Below are positions 1 through 5,797 of a stretch of 10,666 nucleotides of DNA, in pieces (position 1 is the stretch's first letter; every line of letters begins with the position of its first letter). The DNA lies in contig DTYS01000207.1 in NCBI GenBank assembly GCA_012961755.1, positions 1 to 10,666 of the forward strand, written 5' to 3'. Made by a program: the position numbers and the translations under genes. The stretch is from Candidatus Latescibacterota bacterium. GTDB taxonomy: Bacteria; Latescibacterota; 4484-107; B68-G9. The notes below the pieces were generated by a model. It was not told the DNA's origin, made no database searches, and saw nothing but the letters and a program-made list of their open reading frames with translations.

Positions 1-1544
1 ACCAGGAGGGACTTTACCGCTCTGCCAAGTCCCGTGGGCACGAACCTCCCCTTCTCCTTGACTACATATTTCCTCTCCTTAAGGGTCCCGATTATCTGGG
101 CGTAGGTGCTCGGCCGACCTATGCCCTTCGTCTCCAGTTCCTTCACCAAGGAAGCTTCGGTGTAGCGTGGGGGAGGTTTGGTGAAGTGCTGCTCGGGTGA
201 AAGCCCGAGGAGCTCCAAGGTCTCGCCCGCACCTATGCGCTCAGGAAGGGGTACCTCCTTCTCCTCCTGGTCCTCGTCCTTCGCCTCCTGGTAGAGCACG
301 GTGAACCCTGAGAACTTTACCGTGCTTCCCGTGGCACGGAAGAGGTGATCCCCGGCCACGACCTCAACCGTCTTCCTGTCCAGCACCGCCTGGGCCATCT
401 GGCATGCTAAGAACCTCTTCCATATAAGCTCGTATAGCTTGAACTGGTCCTGGCTTAGGAATTTCCTCACCTTCCTCGGCTCCTTGCGCACGTCGGTCGG
501 GCGGATGGCTTCGTGGGCCTCCTGAGCGCCCTTCTTGGATTTGAAGACCCTCGGCTTCCCGGGGAGGAAGTTGGGCCCGTAGGAGCTCGCTATGAACTCC
601 CTGACGGCTTTGACTGCCTCATCGGCGAGCCTCACCGAATCCGTGCGCATGTAGGTTATAAGGCCGGTGCGCTCCCCATCTAAATCCACCCCCTCGTAGA
701 GCTCCTGTGCCACCCTCATCGTCTTCTCGGCGGAGAAACCGAGCTTCCTGGCGGCCTCCTGCTGGAGGGAGCTGGTTATGAACGGGGGAGGGGGGTTGCG
801 CTTCACCTCCTTTGAGAGTACCTGGCGCACCGCGAAGGGGAGGCCCTCGAGCTCCCTCAGGATGCCTTCGGCGGTCTCCCTGTCGGGGATCTTAAGCTTC
901 TCCTCCCCCCTCTGGACCAGGACAGCTTCAAATTCCTCACCCGAGGTCGTCCTTAGCCTCGCTTTTATGGTCCAGTACTCCTCGGGCACGAACCTCTCTA
1001 TCTCCTCCTCGCGCTCACATATGAGCCTCAGCGCCACGGACTGGACCCTCCCCGCGCTCAGACCACCCTTTATGGTCTTCCACAGTAGGGGGCTGACCTG
1101 GTATCCGACGAGCCTGTCCAGTACCCTCCTCGCCTGCTGGGCGTACACCTTCCTTATATCTATGTCCTGTGGGTTTGCGATCGCCTCCTTTACGACCCTC
1201 TCCGTTATCTCGTGGAACAGGACCCTCCTGACCTCCCTCTTTCCCTTCACCACCCGTTCTGCTATGTGCCAGGCTATCGCCTCCCCCTCCCTGTCGGGGT
1301 CGGTGGCGAGGAGCACCCTGTCGGCGGACTGGGCGGCCCTCTTCAACTCGGATACTACCTTGCGCTTTTCAGGTATCACCACATATTTAGGGCGAAATCC
1401 GTCGTAGATGTCCACTCCAAGCCTGTTCTCGGGAAGGTCACAGATGTGACCCATCGAAGCCTTTACATCGTAATCTTTACCTAAGAATTTGTTTATAGTC
1501 TTGGCCTTGGCAGGAGACTCAACTATGACCAAAGATCTACCCAT
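1..1544 (-). CDS. topA: DNA topoisomerase I (type IA), 3' end cut off by window edge
   Basis: Type IA topoisomerase, which relaxes negatively supercoiled DNA by cutting one strand through a 5'-phosphotyrosine. The first 514 residues are visible and the frame is open throughout. The N-terminal TOPRIM domain starts LVIVESPAKAKTI, with the metal/catalytic Glu at residue 9 and the acidic TDPDREGE motif at 81-88. The active-site Tyr is residue 298 in ITYMRTDS. The EAHEAIRPT motif of the catalytic core and the GIGRPSTYA segment near the visible end also match the family. The C-terminal part, including any zinc ribbons, lies outside the window. The ATG at 1544 is preceded by GAGGTG and fits the usual family N-terminus. 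The upstream smg stop codon is only 8 bases away and abuts this ribosome site, so the two are probably co-transcribed and translationally coupled. Confidence 0.97.
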   Translation of the reverse strand, partial: MGRSLVIVESPAKAKTINKFLGKDYDVKASMGHICDLPENRLGVDIYDGFRPKYVVIPEKRKVVSELKRAAQSADRVLLATDPDREGEAIAWHIAERVVKGKREVRRVLFHEITERVVKEAIANPQDIDIRKVYAQQARRVLDRLVGYQVSPLLWKTIKGGLSAGRVQSVALRLICEREEEIERFVPEEYWTIKARLRTTSGEEFEAVLVQRGEEKLKIPDRETAEGILRELEGLPFAVRQVLSKEVKRNPPPPFITSSLQQEAARKLGFSAEKTMRVAQELYEGVDLDGERTGLITYMRTDSVRLADEAVKAVREFIASSYGPNFLPGKPRVFKSKKGAQEAHEAIRPTDVRKEPRKVRKFLSQDQFKLYELIWKRFLACQMAQAVLDRKTVEVVAGDHLFRATGSTVKFSGFTVLYQEAKDEDQEEKEVPLPERIGAGETLELLGLSPEQHFTKPPPRYTEASLVKELETKGIGRPSTYAQIIGTLKERKYVVKEKGRFVPTGLGRAVKSLL

Positions 1545-1552
1545 ATCCCACC

Positions 1553-1978
1553 TCAGTGTAGTGTCTCACCGCCGTCCACGCCTTCACCGAAGAGTAGGGA
1601 GGCGACCAAAGCTTTTATGTCCTCCCTATCCACCCTGCCAGCTCCTGTCATAATGGCCCTCTCTATCGTGGCCTCCATCTGTCCAGGAGTTATAAGGCCC
1701 AATGCTTTGAGCTGGAGGAGGTACCCGTACGCCTCCGGGGACAGCACCCTCCGCTCCACTTCGTGGAGCACCCTGGCGCCGGAATATGTAGTTCCTTCCC
1801 ACCTCCTGCCCTCCCCGAGCCTTTCGAACAGCCAGGACAGTGCCGCGCTGATCTCGTTCTCCGTATATCCCTGGCGACGAAGGTCGTTGGAGAGCTTGGC
1901 TATGTCCTTCAGCTCCCCACCTCTGCGGTTGAGCTCGTCGGCCAGAAATACCACTATCTCCAAGATCCTCTGGTGCAT
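1553..1978 (-). CDS. smg: Smg/DUF494 family protein
   Basis: A 141-residue protein of the Smg (DUF494) family, close to the family's usual length. It opens with a hydrophobic/acidic helix (ILEIVVFLADEL) and continues with LRRQGYTENEISAALSWLFERL, a pattern typical of this family, then an acidic C-terminal tail. The biochemical role of the family is not established. In many bacteria smg lies between dprA and topA; here topA follows immediately but no dprA precedes it, and smg is the first gene behind a divergent promoter. The start at 1978 has a GGAG ten bases upstream, a rather long spacing. Identification rests on sequence pattern plus the topA neighbour. Confidence 0.9.
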   Translation of the reverse strand: MHQRILEIVVFLADELNRRGGELKDIAKLSNDLRRQGYTENEISAALSWLFERLGEGRRWEGTTYSGARVLHEVERRVLSPEAYGYLLQLKALGLITPGQMEATIERAIMTGAGRVDREDIKALVASLLFGEGVDGGETLH

Positions 1979-2008
1979 CTGAGTTCATCTCCGTCGATGG
2001 TCAGGTTC

Positions 2009-2037
2009 AATGTACTGCGATATCCTTCATCTGTCAA
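2009..2037 (-). promoter_or_regulatory. Sigma-70-type promoter for smg-topA
   Basis: On the minus strand a perfect -35 TTGACA (2032-2037) is followed by exactly 17 bases and a -10 TACATT (2009-2014). Transcription would start near 2002, giving a leader of about 25 bases before smg. It lies in the 169-base gap between the divergent smg and bactofilin genes. Confidence 0.75.
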
Positions 2038-2069
2038 GGGTTTTCGAACTGAACTTTGGACCAGGGGTA

Positions 2070-2098
2070 TTGACATCGGGAGGATATATTGTTACTTT
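2070..2098 (+). promoter_or_regulatory. Sigma-70-type promoter for the bactofilin-ATP synthase operon
   Basis: A perfect -35 TTGACA (2070-2075), a 17-base spacer and a -10 TACTTT (2093-2098). The -10 is a weak match to TATAAT, but the same hexamer at the same spacing occurs before tRNA-Cys in this window. Transcription would start near 2105, about 43 bases before the bactofilin start. A nearby TATATT (2085-2090) lacks a -35 at suitable distance. Confidence 0.6.
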
Positions 2099-2147
2099 CT
2101 AAAACTCTTCCAAAAGGAAAGGGACAAGACAAAGTACGGAGGGCAGG

Positions 2148-2516
2148 ATGCCGAAGAACGATGTAGGGGCCATAAATACGCTTATAGGCAAAGGTTCAGA
2201 GGTCGAAGGAAAGCTTTCGGTGGAAAACAGCATCAGGGTGGACGGAAGGGTGAAGGGGGAATTGAAATGCTCGGGCCTTTTGGTCATAGGGGAGGAAGGG
2301 GTGGTCGAAGCGGACATCCAGGCGAAGGAGGTCGTGGTGGGTGGGAAGGTGCAAGGTTCTGTGGACGCATCCCACAAGGTGGTCCTTCAGTCCAGTGCTT
2401 CGGTCATAGGAGACCTGAGGACGAGGCTTCTGGTGGTGGAGGAGGGGGCCGTCTTCAAGGGGAACTGCACGAGTGGGGCTCCGGAGGCGAAGGCCGGAGA
2501 TGAGGGGAAGAGATAG
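2148..2516 (+). CDS. Bactofilin (DUF583 polymer-forming cytoskeletal protein)
   Basis: A 122-residue bactofilin. Bactofilins fold into a right-handed beta-helix and self-assemble without nucleotide into filaments that often sit on the inner membrane and scaffold envelope enzymes. The core from about residue 9 to 105 shows the repeating short beta-strand pattern (TLIGKGSEVEGKL, IRVDGRVKGEL, LVIGEEGVVEADI, VVVGGKVQGSV, VIGDLRTRLLVVEEGAVFKG). The tail is short and charged. GGAGGG sits five bases before the ATG. It is the first gene behind the 2070-2098 promoter, and its last codons overlap the start of the AtpZ-like gene, so it belongs to the ATP synthase transcript. Whether it acts with the ATP synthase is not shown by the sequence. 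Confidence 0.92.
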   Translation: MPKNDVGAINTLIGKGSEVEGKLSVENSIRVDGRVKGELKCSGLLVIGEEGVVEADIQAKEVVVGGKVQGSVDASHKVVLQSSASVIGDLRTRLLVVEEGAVFKGNCTSGAPEAKAGDEGKR

Positions 2517-2742
2517 GGAACCTTATGGTTCCCAATGGCGTGATGTACTGAAGTATTTTGGGCTCATATCCCAACTGGGGTTAATCATGGCTTCCGCCGT
2601 AGCTCTGGGGTTGTTACTGGGCCTGTTCTTGGAGAGGAAGGTAGGAGGGGGGGGAGCTTTCGTGGTCCTGGGGATACTTTCGGGAATAGGGGCCGGATTT
2701 TTCTACGTGTACAGGCTCCTTAAAAGCTCGGGGGCGATATGA
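2500..2742 (+). CDS. AtpZ/AtpI-type small membrane protein (ATP synthase gene-1 family)
   Basis: Small membrane protein of 80 residues with two predicted transmembrane helices (about 20-43 and 51-72) joined by a short LERKVGGGG loop, after a polar N-terminus. This layout and position match the ATPase gene-1/AtpZ family found ahead of atpI and atpB, which is linked to ATP synthase assembly or cation transport. I prefer the ATG at 2500, which follows GGAG and overlaps the end of bactofilin by 17 bases. An in-frame GTG at 2473 would add nine Arg-rich residues and is less likely. The stop overlaps the atpI start as ATGA. Individual members of this family are hard to tell apart by eye. Confidence 0.75.
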   Translation: MRGRDREPYGSQWRDVLKYFGLISQLGLIMASAVALGLLLGLFLERKVGGGGAFVVLGILSGIGAGFFYVYRLLKSSGAI

Positions 2743-3131
2743 CGGGGAACTTCCCGGAGGCCAGGAGGGCTATGTACCAGATCTTGGGATGTGCCGCGGG
2801 GTTAGGACTTGTGGTGGGACTAGTGCTTTTAAGTCTGATGAGGCGTCCGGAGGTGGCCTTAGGGTTCTGGGCCGGCTCCCTGCTCGGCATGGCCAACTTC
2901 CGGATCATGGCTCAGGAGGTCTTTAAGGCCGCCACCATCCCCCAGGGGAGGGTCAGGGGATACGCCGCGGGGAGGTACTTCCTGAGGTACGGTGCACTAA
3001 TATTGGCCTTGGTCCTGCTCCTCACCAAGACCGGCCTCGACCCCCTGGCCACCATATGCGGGCTACTCACCGTACAGGCCGGGGTCTACATCTGGAAGTT
3101 CGCCTTAGCTAGGAAGGGGGAGCTATCGTGA
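2739..3131 (+). CDS. atpI: ATP synthase subunit I (AtpI-like)
   Basis: A 130-residue, four-helix membrane protein (predicted helices roughly 13-33, 37-55, 79-96 and 100-120). The GFWAGSLLGMANF segment in helix 2 is typical of the ATP synthase I family, whose members help assemble the c ring. It starts in an ATGA overlap with the preceding gene and ends in a GTGA overlap with the GTG start of atpB. Such four-base overlaps suggest translational coupling. Its position directly before the a subunit supports the call. Confidence 0.85.
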   Translation: MTGNFPEARRAMYQILGCAAGLGLVVGLVLLSLMRRPEVALGFWAGSLLGMANFRIMAQEVFKAATIPQGRVRGYAAGRYFLRYGALILALVLLLTKTGLDPLATICGLLTVQAGVYIWKFALARKGELS

Positions 3132-3883
3132 CCGGACGGCGTAAACTCCTGTTGGGCTTGGTCGGAGTGTTAGCCTTGGAGGTGGCTTTGGCCTTGAAGG
3201 CCAAACCTGAGATAGAGATAGGAGCTATGCCCCAGTGGAGGTTCCTGCTCGGAGGGCACGAAATTGTTATAAACTCCCGCACGGCGGTGATGAGCTGGCT
3301 CGTCATGGGGATCTGGATAGGGGCGGCCCTGCTCGTCCGTTCGAGGCTCAGGGAGGTCCCCGGGAGGCTCCAGGCGACCTTCGAATTTGTAACGGAGTTC
3401 TTCGACGACCTCATTTCGGACACCCTTGGTCCGGGGAACAGGGCCTACCTTCCCTGGATAGGTTCCCTCTTCTTGTTTTTGTGGCTCTCGAACATAATAG
3501 GGGTCGTTCCAGGTCTTGAGGAGCCGACGAGGGACCTGAACGTTCCCGTCGGATGTATGCTCGTCGTGCTCACCATGGTGCATACATCCGCCATCAGGAA
3601 GAAGGGGCTGAAGAAGTATATAAAGGGTTATCTCCAGCCCTTCCCCCCCATGCTTCCCCTGAACATAATAGGCGAGATGGCGAAGGGAGTGTCGTTGGCG
3701 TTCCGTCTTTTCGGGAACATCATGGGGGGGGCCATAATACTCCTCGTGGTGTCGGCGTTGGTAAGGCACGTCCTACTTCCCGTGGGCCTCAACCTATTCT
3801 TCGGACTCTTCGTGGGGACGATACAGGCGTTCGTCTTCACTATGCTGGCTTTAGCGTACACTGCCGTCGCAGTGAGCGACTGA
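3128..3883 (+). CDS. atpB: F-type ATP synthase subunit a
   Basis: Stator subunit a of Fo, forming the ion half-channels beside the c ring; 251 residues, normal length. The essential arginine is R193 in VSLAFRLFGNIMGG, and the final helix carries the conserved GTIQAFVFTMLALAYT with Q233, both family hallmarks. PWIGSLFLFLWLSNIIGVVPG (about 109-129) is the other typical membrane segment. The start is GTG at 3128, overlapping the atpI stop by four bases, with AGGGGGAG just upstream. Nine bases separate its stop from the first c gene. The N-terminal hydrophobic stretch (6-23) may be a first membrane helix. Nothing in the sequence alone settles Na+ versus H+ use by this subunit. Confidence 0.97.
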   Translation: MTGRRKLLLGLVGVLALEVALALKAKPEIEIGAMPQWRFLLGGHEIVINSRTAVMSWLVMGIWIGAALLVRSRLREVPGRLQATFEFVTEFFDDLISDTLGPGNRAYLPWIGSLFLFLWLSNIIGVVPGLEEPTRDLNVPVGCMLVVLTMVHTSAIRKKGLKKYIKGYLQPFPPMLPLNIIGEMAKGVSLAFRLFGNIMGGAIILLVVSALVRHVLLPVGLNLFFGLFVGTIQAFVFTMLALAYTAVAVSD

Positions 3884-3892
3884 GGAGGAAGT

Positions 3893-4381
3893 ATGGGGGT
3901 GGACCTGGGGATGATAGCGAGGTTTTTGGGGGCAGGTATCTCCGTCGGGTTCGGGGGGATGGGCTCGGGGGTGGGAGAAGGGCTCTGCGCCCACCACGCC
4001 AACGGGGCCGTAGCCAGACAGCCTGCTGCCGCGGACCAGATAGTGCGCACCATGCTCGTGGCCCAGGCCGTGGCCGAGACATCGGGGATATTTGGGCTCC
4101 TGGTGGCCTTCGTCCTCGTGTTCGGCTCGGTGGCAGGCCCCCCACTTCTGCAGTTCGCCGTGGCGTTGGGAGCTGGTATAGCCATGGGTATGGGGGGGAT
4201 AGGGCCAGGGGTGGGAGCCGGGATAGCGGGCGCGAACGCCTGTGAGGGGATAGGGAGGCAGCCGAGGCTTTCGGGGTTACTTACGAGGACTATGCTCATA
4301 GGTCAGGCAGTCTCCCAGTCCACAGCGGTGTACTCCTTAGTGATAGCCCTCCTCCTTATATTCGTGGTGGGGGGAGGATGA
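3893..4381 (+). CDS. atpE: Fused double-hairpin ATP synthase c subunit (one live, one inactive ion site)
   Basis: Rotor-ring subunit of 162 residues, about twice the usual 75-90. It contains two complete c hairpins, four transmembrane helices in all: hairpin 1 at about 7-78 and hairpin 2 at about 87-159, joined by a VAGPPLLQ linker. Hairpin 1 keeps the helix-2 carboxylate E62 (AVAETSGIF) and a second Glu, E29, in helix 1 (SGVGEG). In hairpin 2 the matching positions are Q142 (AVSQSTAVY) and A109 (PGVGAG), so both acids are missing. Polar-loop ARQP and GRQP signatures are present in both. The result is one ion site per four helices, a V-type-like ratio in a protein that is F-type by sequence and operon context. 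AGGAGGAAG precedes the ATG. The fused c1 of Acetobacterium woodii is the nearest concept I know. Confidence 0.93.
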   Translation: MGVDLGMIARFLGAGISVGFGGMGSGVGEGLCAHHANGAVARQPAAADQIVRTMLVAQAVAETSGIFGLLVAFVLVFGSVAGPPLLQFAVALGAGIAMGMGGIGPGVGAGIAGANACEGIGRQPRLSGLLTRTMLIGQAVSQSTAVYSLVIALLLIFVVGGG

Positions 4382-4504
4382 GGAGGCTAAGATGGCTCCG
4401 GGCTTGGACCGTCCCACGGGAGCATATCCTCGTTCGCCCCGGGATAACGGGGTAATTCACGGCCTTAGGGTATCTTAGCGATCGTCATAAAAAGGAGGGA
4501 AGAG
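4382..4504 (+). other. Spacer between the two c genes with a small ORF and hairpin
   Basis: This is the only sizeable gap inside the operon; all other junctions are under 15 bases or overlap. AGGAGG at 4381-4386 is followed after five bases by an ATG at 4392 that opens a 28-codon frame ending TAG at 4478. The peptide (beginning MAPGLDRPTG) resembles nothing I recognise and uses CGT and CGG codons uncommon in the neighbours. Inside it lies a CCCCG-GGATAA-CGGGG inverted repeat (4437-4452). A strong GGAGGG for the next c gene sits at 4494-4499. The spacer may set the ratio of the two c proteins; this is inference. Confidence 0.4.
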
Positions 4505-4762
4505 ATGGAAGGGATAACCGGAGCGGAACTTGTAAGGGCCGCTGCCTTCTTGGGTGCCGGTATAGCCATGGGGTTCGGAGCCATAGGCCCTGGGGTGGGG
4601 GAGGGGTTCGCGGCCGGGAAGGCCTGTGAAGGCATATCAAGGAACCCGGAGCAGGCCGGGCTCCTCACGAGGACCATGCTCATAGGCCAGGCGGTCTCGG
4701 AGTCCACGGGGATATATTCCCTGGTTATAGCTCTGTTGCTTATATTTGTGGCTGCGAAATAG
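4505..4762 (+). CDS. atpE: ATP synthase subunit c (single hairpin, Na+-type motif)
   Basis: Ordinary single-hairpin rotor subunit of 85 residues with two membrane helices (about 10-36 and 54-82) and a polar loop around SRNPE (45-49). The ion-binding carboxylate is E66 in AVSESTGIYSLVIAL, which matches the sodium-binding Glu-Ser-Thr...Tyr signature of Na+-translocating F-type enzymes such as Ilyobacter. Helix 1 has E33 (GPGVGEG) where Ilyobacter has Gln32, giving the two-carboxylate arrangement described for the Fusobacterium nucleatum c ring. Sodium coupling is therefore plausible but is inferred from motif only. GGAGGG lies five bases before the ATG, and the next gene follows eight bases after the stop. 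It closely resembles hairpin 2 of the fused subunit. Confidence 0.96.
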   Translation: MEGITGAELVRAAAFLGAGIAMGFGAIGPGVGEGFAAGKACEGISRNPEQAGLLTRTMLIGQAVSESTGIYSLVIALLLIFVAAK

Positions 4763-4770
4763 GAGAAGGT

Positions 4771-5247
4771 ATGGTCAGCCTTAACGCTACCACCTTCCTC
4801 ACCATCATCAACTTCCTGATATTGGTTTATGTCCTCAAGAAGCTCCTCTGGGGGCCCATCACGCACTTCTTGGACGAAAGGGGAAGGAAGGTGGAGGGGG
4901 CCATCAGGGAGGCGGAGGAGAAGAGGAGGGAGGCCGAGGAACTTAGGAAGCAGGGGGAACTCGCCCTCCAGGAGGCGAGGGCTGAGGCGAGGGGGATAGT
5001 GGACAAGGCCGTAGCTGCCGCACAGGAGGAGGCCAGGCGCATAAGGGAGGAGGCGAAGAGGCAGGCCGAGGGCTTCCTCCGACAGGCCCAGAGGGAGCTC
5101 GAAGCCCAGGCAGAACAGGTCAGGAGTGAGCTGAGGAGGGAGGCGGCCGAGCTTTCCGTGCTCTTGGCCGGCAGGATATTGAAGAAGAAGCTCTCCCCGG
5201 AGGACCACGAGGAGATATTGAGGGAGTATATATCAGGGTGGAACTGA
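4771..5247 (+). CDS. atpF: ATP synthase subunit b
   Basis: Peripheral-stalk subunit b, 158 residues, usual length. A single N-terminal membrane helix (about 7-27, ending KKLLWGPI) is followed by a long, highly charged, Ala/Glu/Arg-rich helix predicted to form the dimeric coiled coil reaching up to F1. The C-terminal AGRILKKKLSPEDHEEIL is typical of the part that binds delta. AGGAGAAGG precedes the ATG. Only one b gene is present, so a homodimer is expected. One base separates its stop from atpH. Confidence 0.95.
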   Translation: MVSLNATTFLTIINFLILVYVLKKLLWGPITHFLDERGRKVEGAIREAEEKRREAEELRKQGELALQEARAEARGIVDKAVAAAQEEARRIREEAKRQAEGFLRQAQRELEAQAEQVRSELRREAAELSVLLAGRILKKKLSPEDHEEILREYISGWN

Positions 5248-5248
5248 A

Positions 5249-5797
5249 ATGTCCCGTCGTCAGAGCAAAATGTACGCCCTCAAGCTCCTGAAGCTGGCGG
5301 AGGCCTCCGGGGAGGTGGAGCGTGTCGGGGAGGAGCTCGAGGCCCTAGCCAGCGCCCTTGGACCGGAGCTCGTCCGCAAGCTGGACCATCCGGCCTTTGA
5401 AGAAAGGGAGGACCTCCTACGCAGCCTCGCGGAGCGCCTCGGCCTTTCCGAGGTGATGAAGGAGTTCCTCGGTGAGCTCGGGGCGAGGAGGAAGTTCAGG
5501 TTGTTAAGGGAGATAGTCGAGCGATATCGAAGGCTGGCGGACGAGGTGGTAGGCAGGGTCAGGGTGAGGTCGGCCTTCCCCCTGAAGGACGGTACTAAGG
5601 TCCTGGTGGAGGAGAGGGTGAGGTCACATTGGGGGCCGAACCTCATGATCTCCTGGGAGGTGGACCCCGAACTTTTAGGAGGCCTAGTTATAGAGGGCAG
5701 AGGTCGAAGGATAGATGCGAGTTTGAAGGGAAATTTGGAGAGGCTTCTGAGGAGATTTCCTTGTAGGGGGTGGGCATGGTCCAGGCGGAGGAGATAA
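5249..5797 (+). CDS. atpH: ATP synthase subunit delta
   Basis: Delta (OSCP) subunit, 182 residues, linking the b stalk to the top of the alpha/beta hexamer. The N-terminal helical bundle (about 1-105) begins in the family manner with a Tyr-Ala-Leu helix. The C-terminal domain contains VDPELLGGLVIEGRGRRIDASLKGNLERL (starting near residue 138), matching the family's conserved D-x-x-L-x-G-G pattern. The last dozen residues (PCRGWAWSRRRR) look unlike the family and overlap the start of atpA by 22 bases. The coding frame is otherwise intact. A one-base change could make it end in the TAG at 5764-5766, so its exact C-terminus is less certain. The upstream ribosome site is weak, suggesting coupling to atpF. 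Confidence 0.93.
   Translation: MSRRQSKMYALKLLKLAEASGEVERVGEELEALASALGPELVRKLDHPAFEEREDLLRSLAERLGLSEVMKEFLGELGARRKFRLLREIVERYRRLADEVVGRVRVRSAFPLKDGTKVLVEERVRSHWGPNLMISWEVDPELLGGLVIEGRGRRIDASLKGNLERLLRRFPCRGWAWSRRRR

Noticed and set aside
778..1407. A 209-codon plus-strand frame in the first gene region
   Set aside because: It is the antisense shadow of topA, whose TOPRIM and active-site motifs read cleanly on the minus strand.
2473..2499. GTG 2473 as start of the AtpZ-like gene
   Set aside because: It would add an Arg-rich leader lying inside bactofilin; ATG 2500 is preceded by GGAG and gives a more usual N-terminus.
3170..3769. A 199-codon open frame on the minus strand opposite atpB
   Set aside because: It lies entirely opposite a clear a-subunit gene; its composition (Pro, His, Arg, Gln) is that of an antisense shadow. 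The same applies to long frames opposite atpA, atpE, sppA and topA.
3893..4381. The double c gene as a V-type proteolipid acquired with a V/A-ATPase
   Set aside because: Both hairpins carry F-type polar-loop and helix signatures, hairpin 2 is nearly a copy of the neighbouring F-type c, and no V/A-ATPase genes are nearby.
4471..4476. TATCTT in the c1-c2 spacer as an internal promoter -10
   Set aside because: At 17 or 18 bases upstream the sequence is CGGGGT or ACGGGG, with no resemblance to TTGACA.
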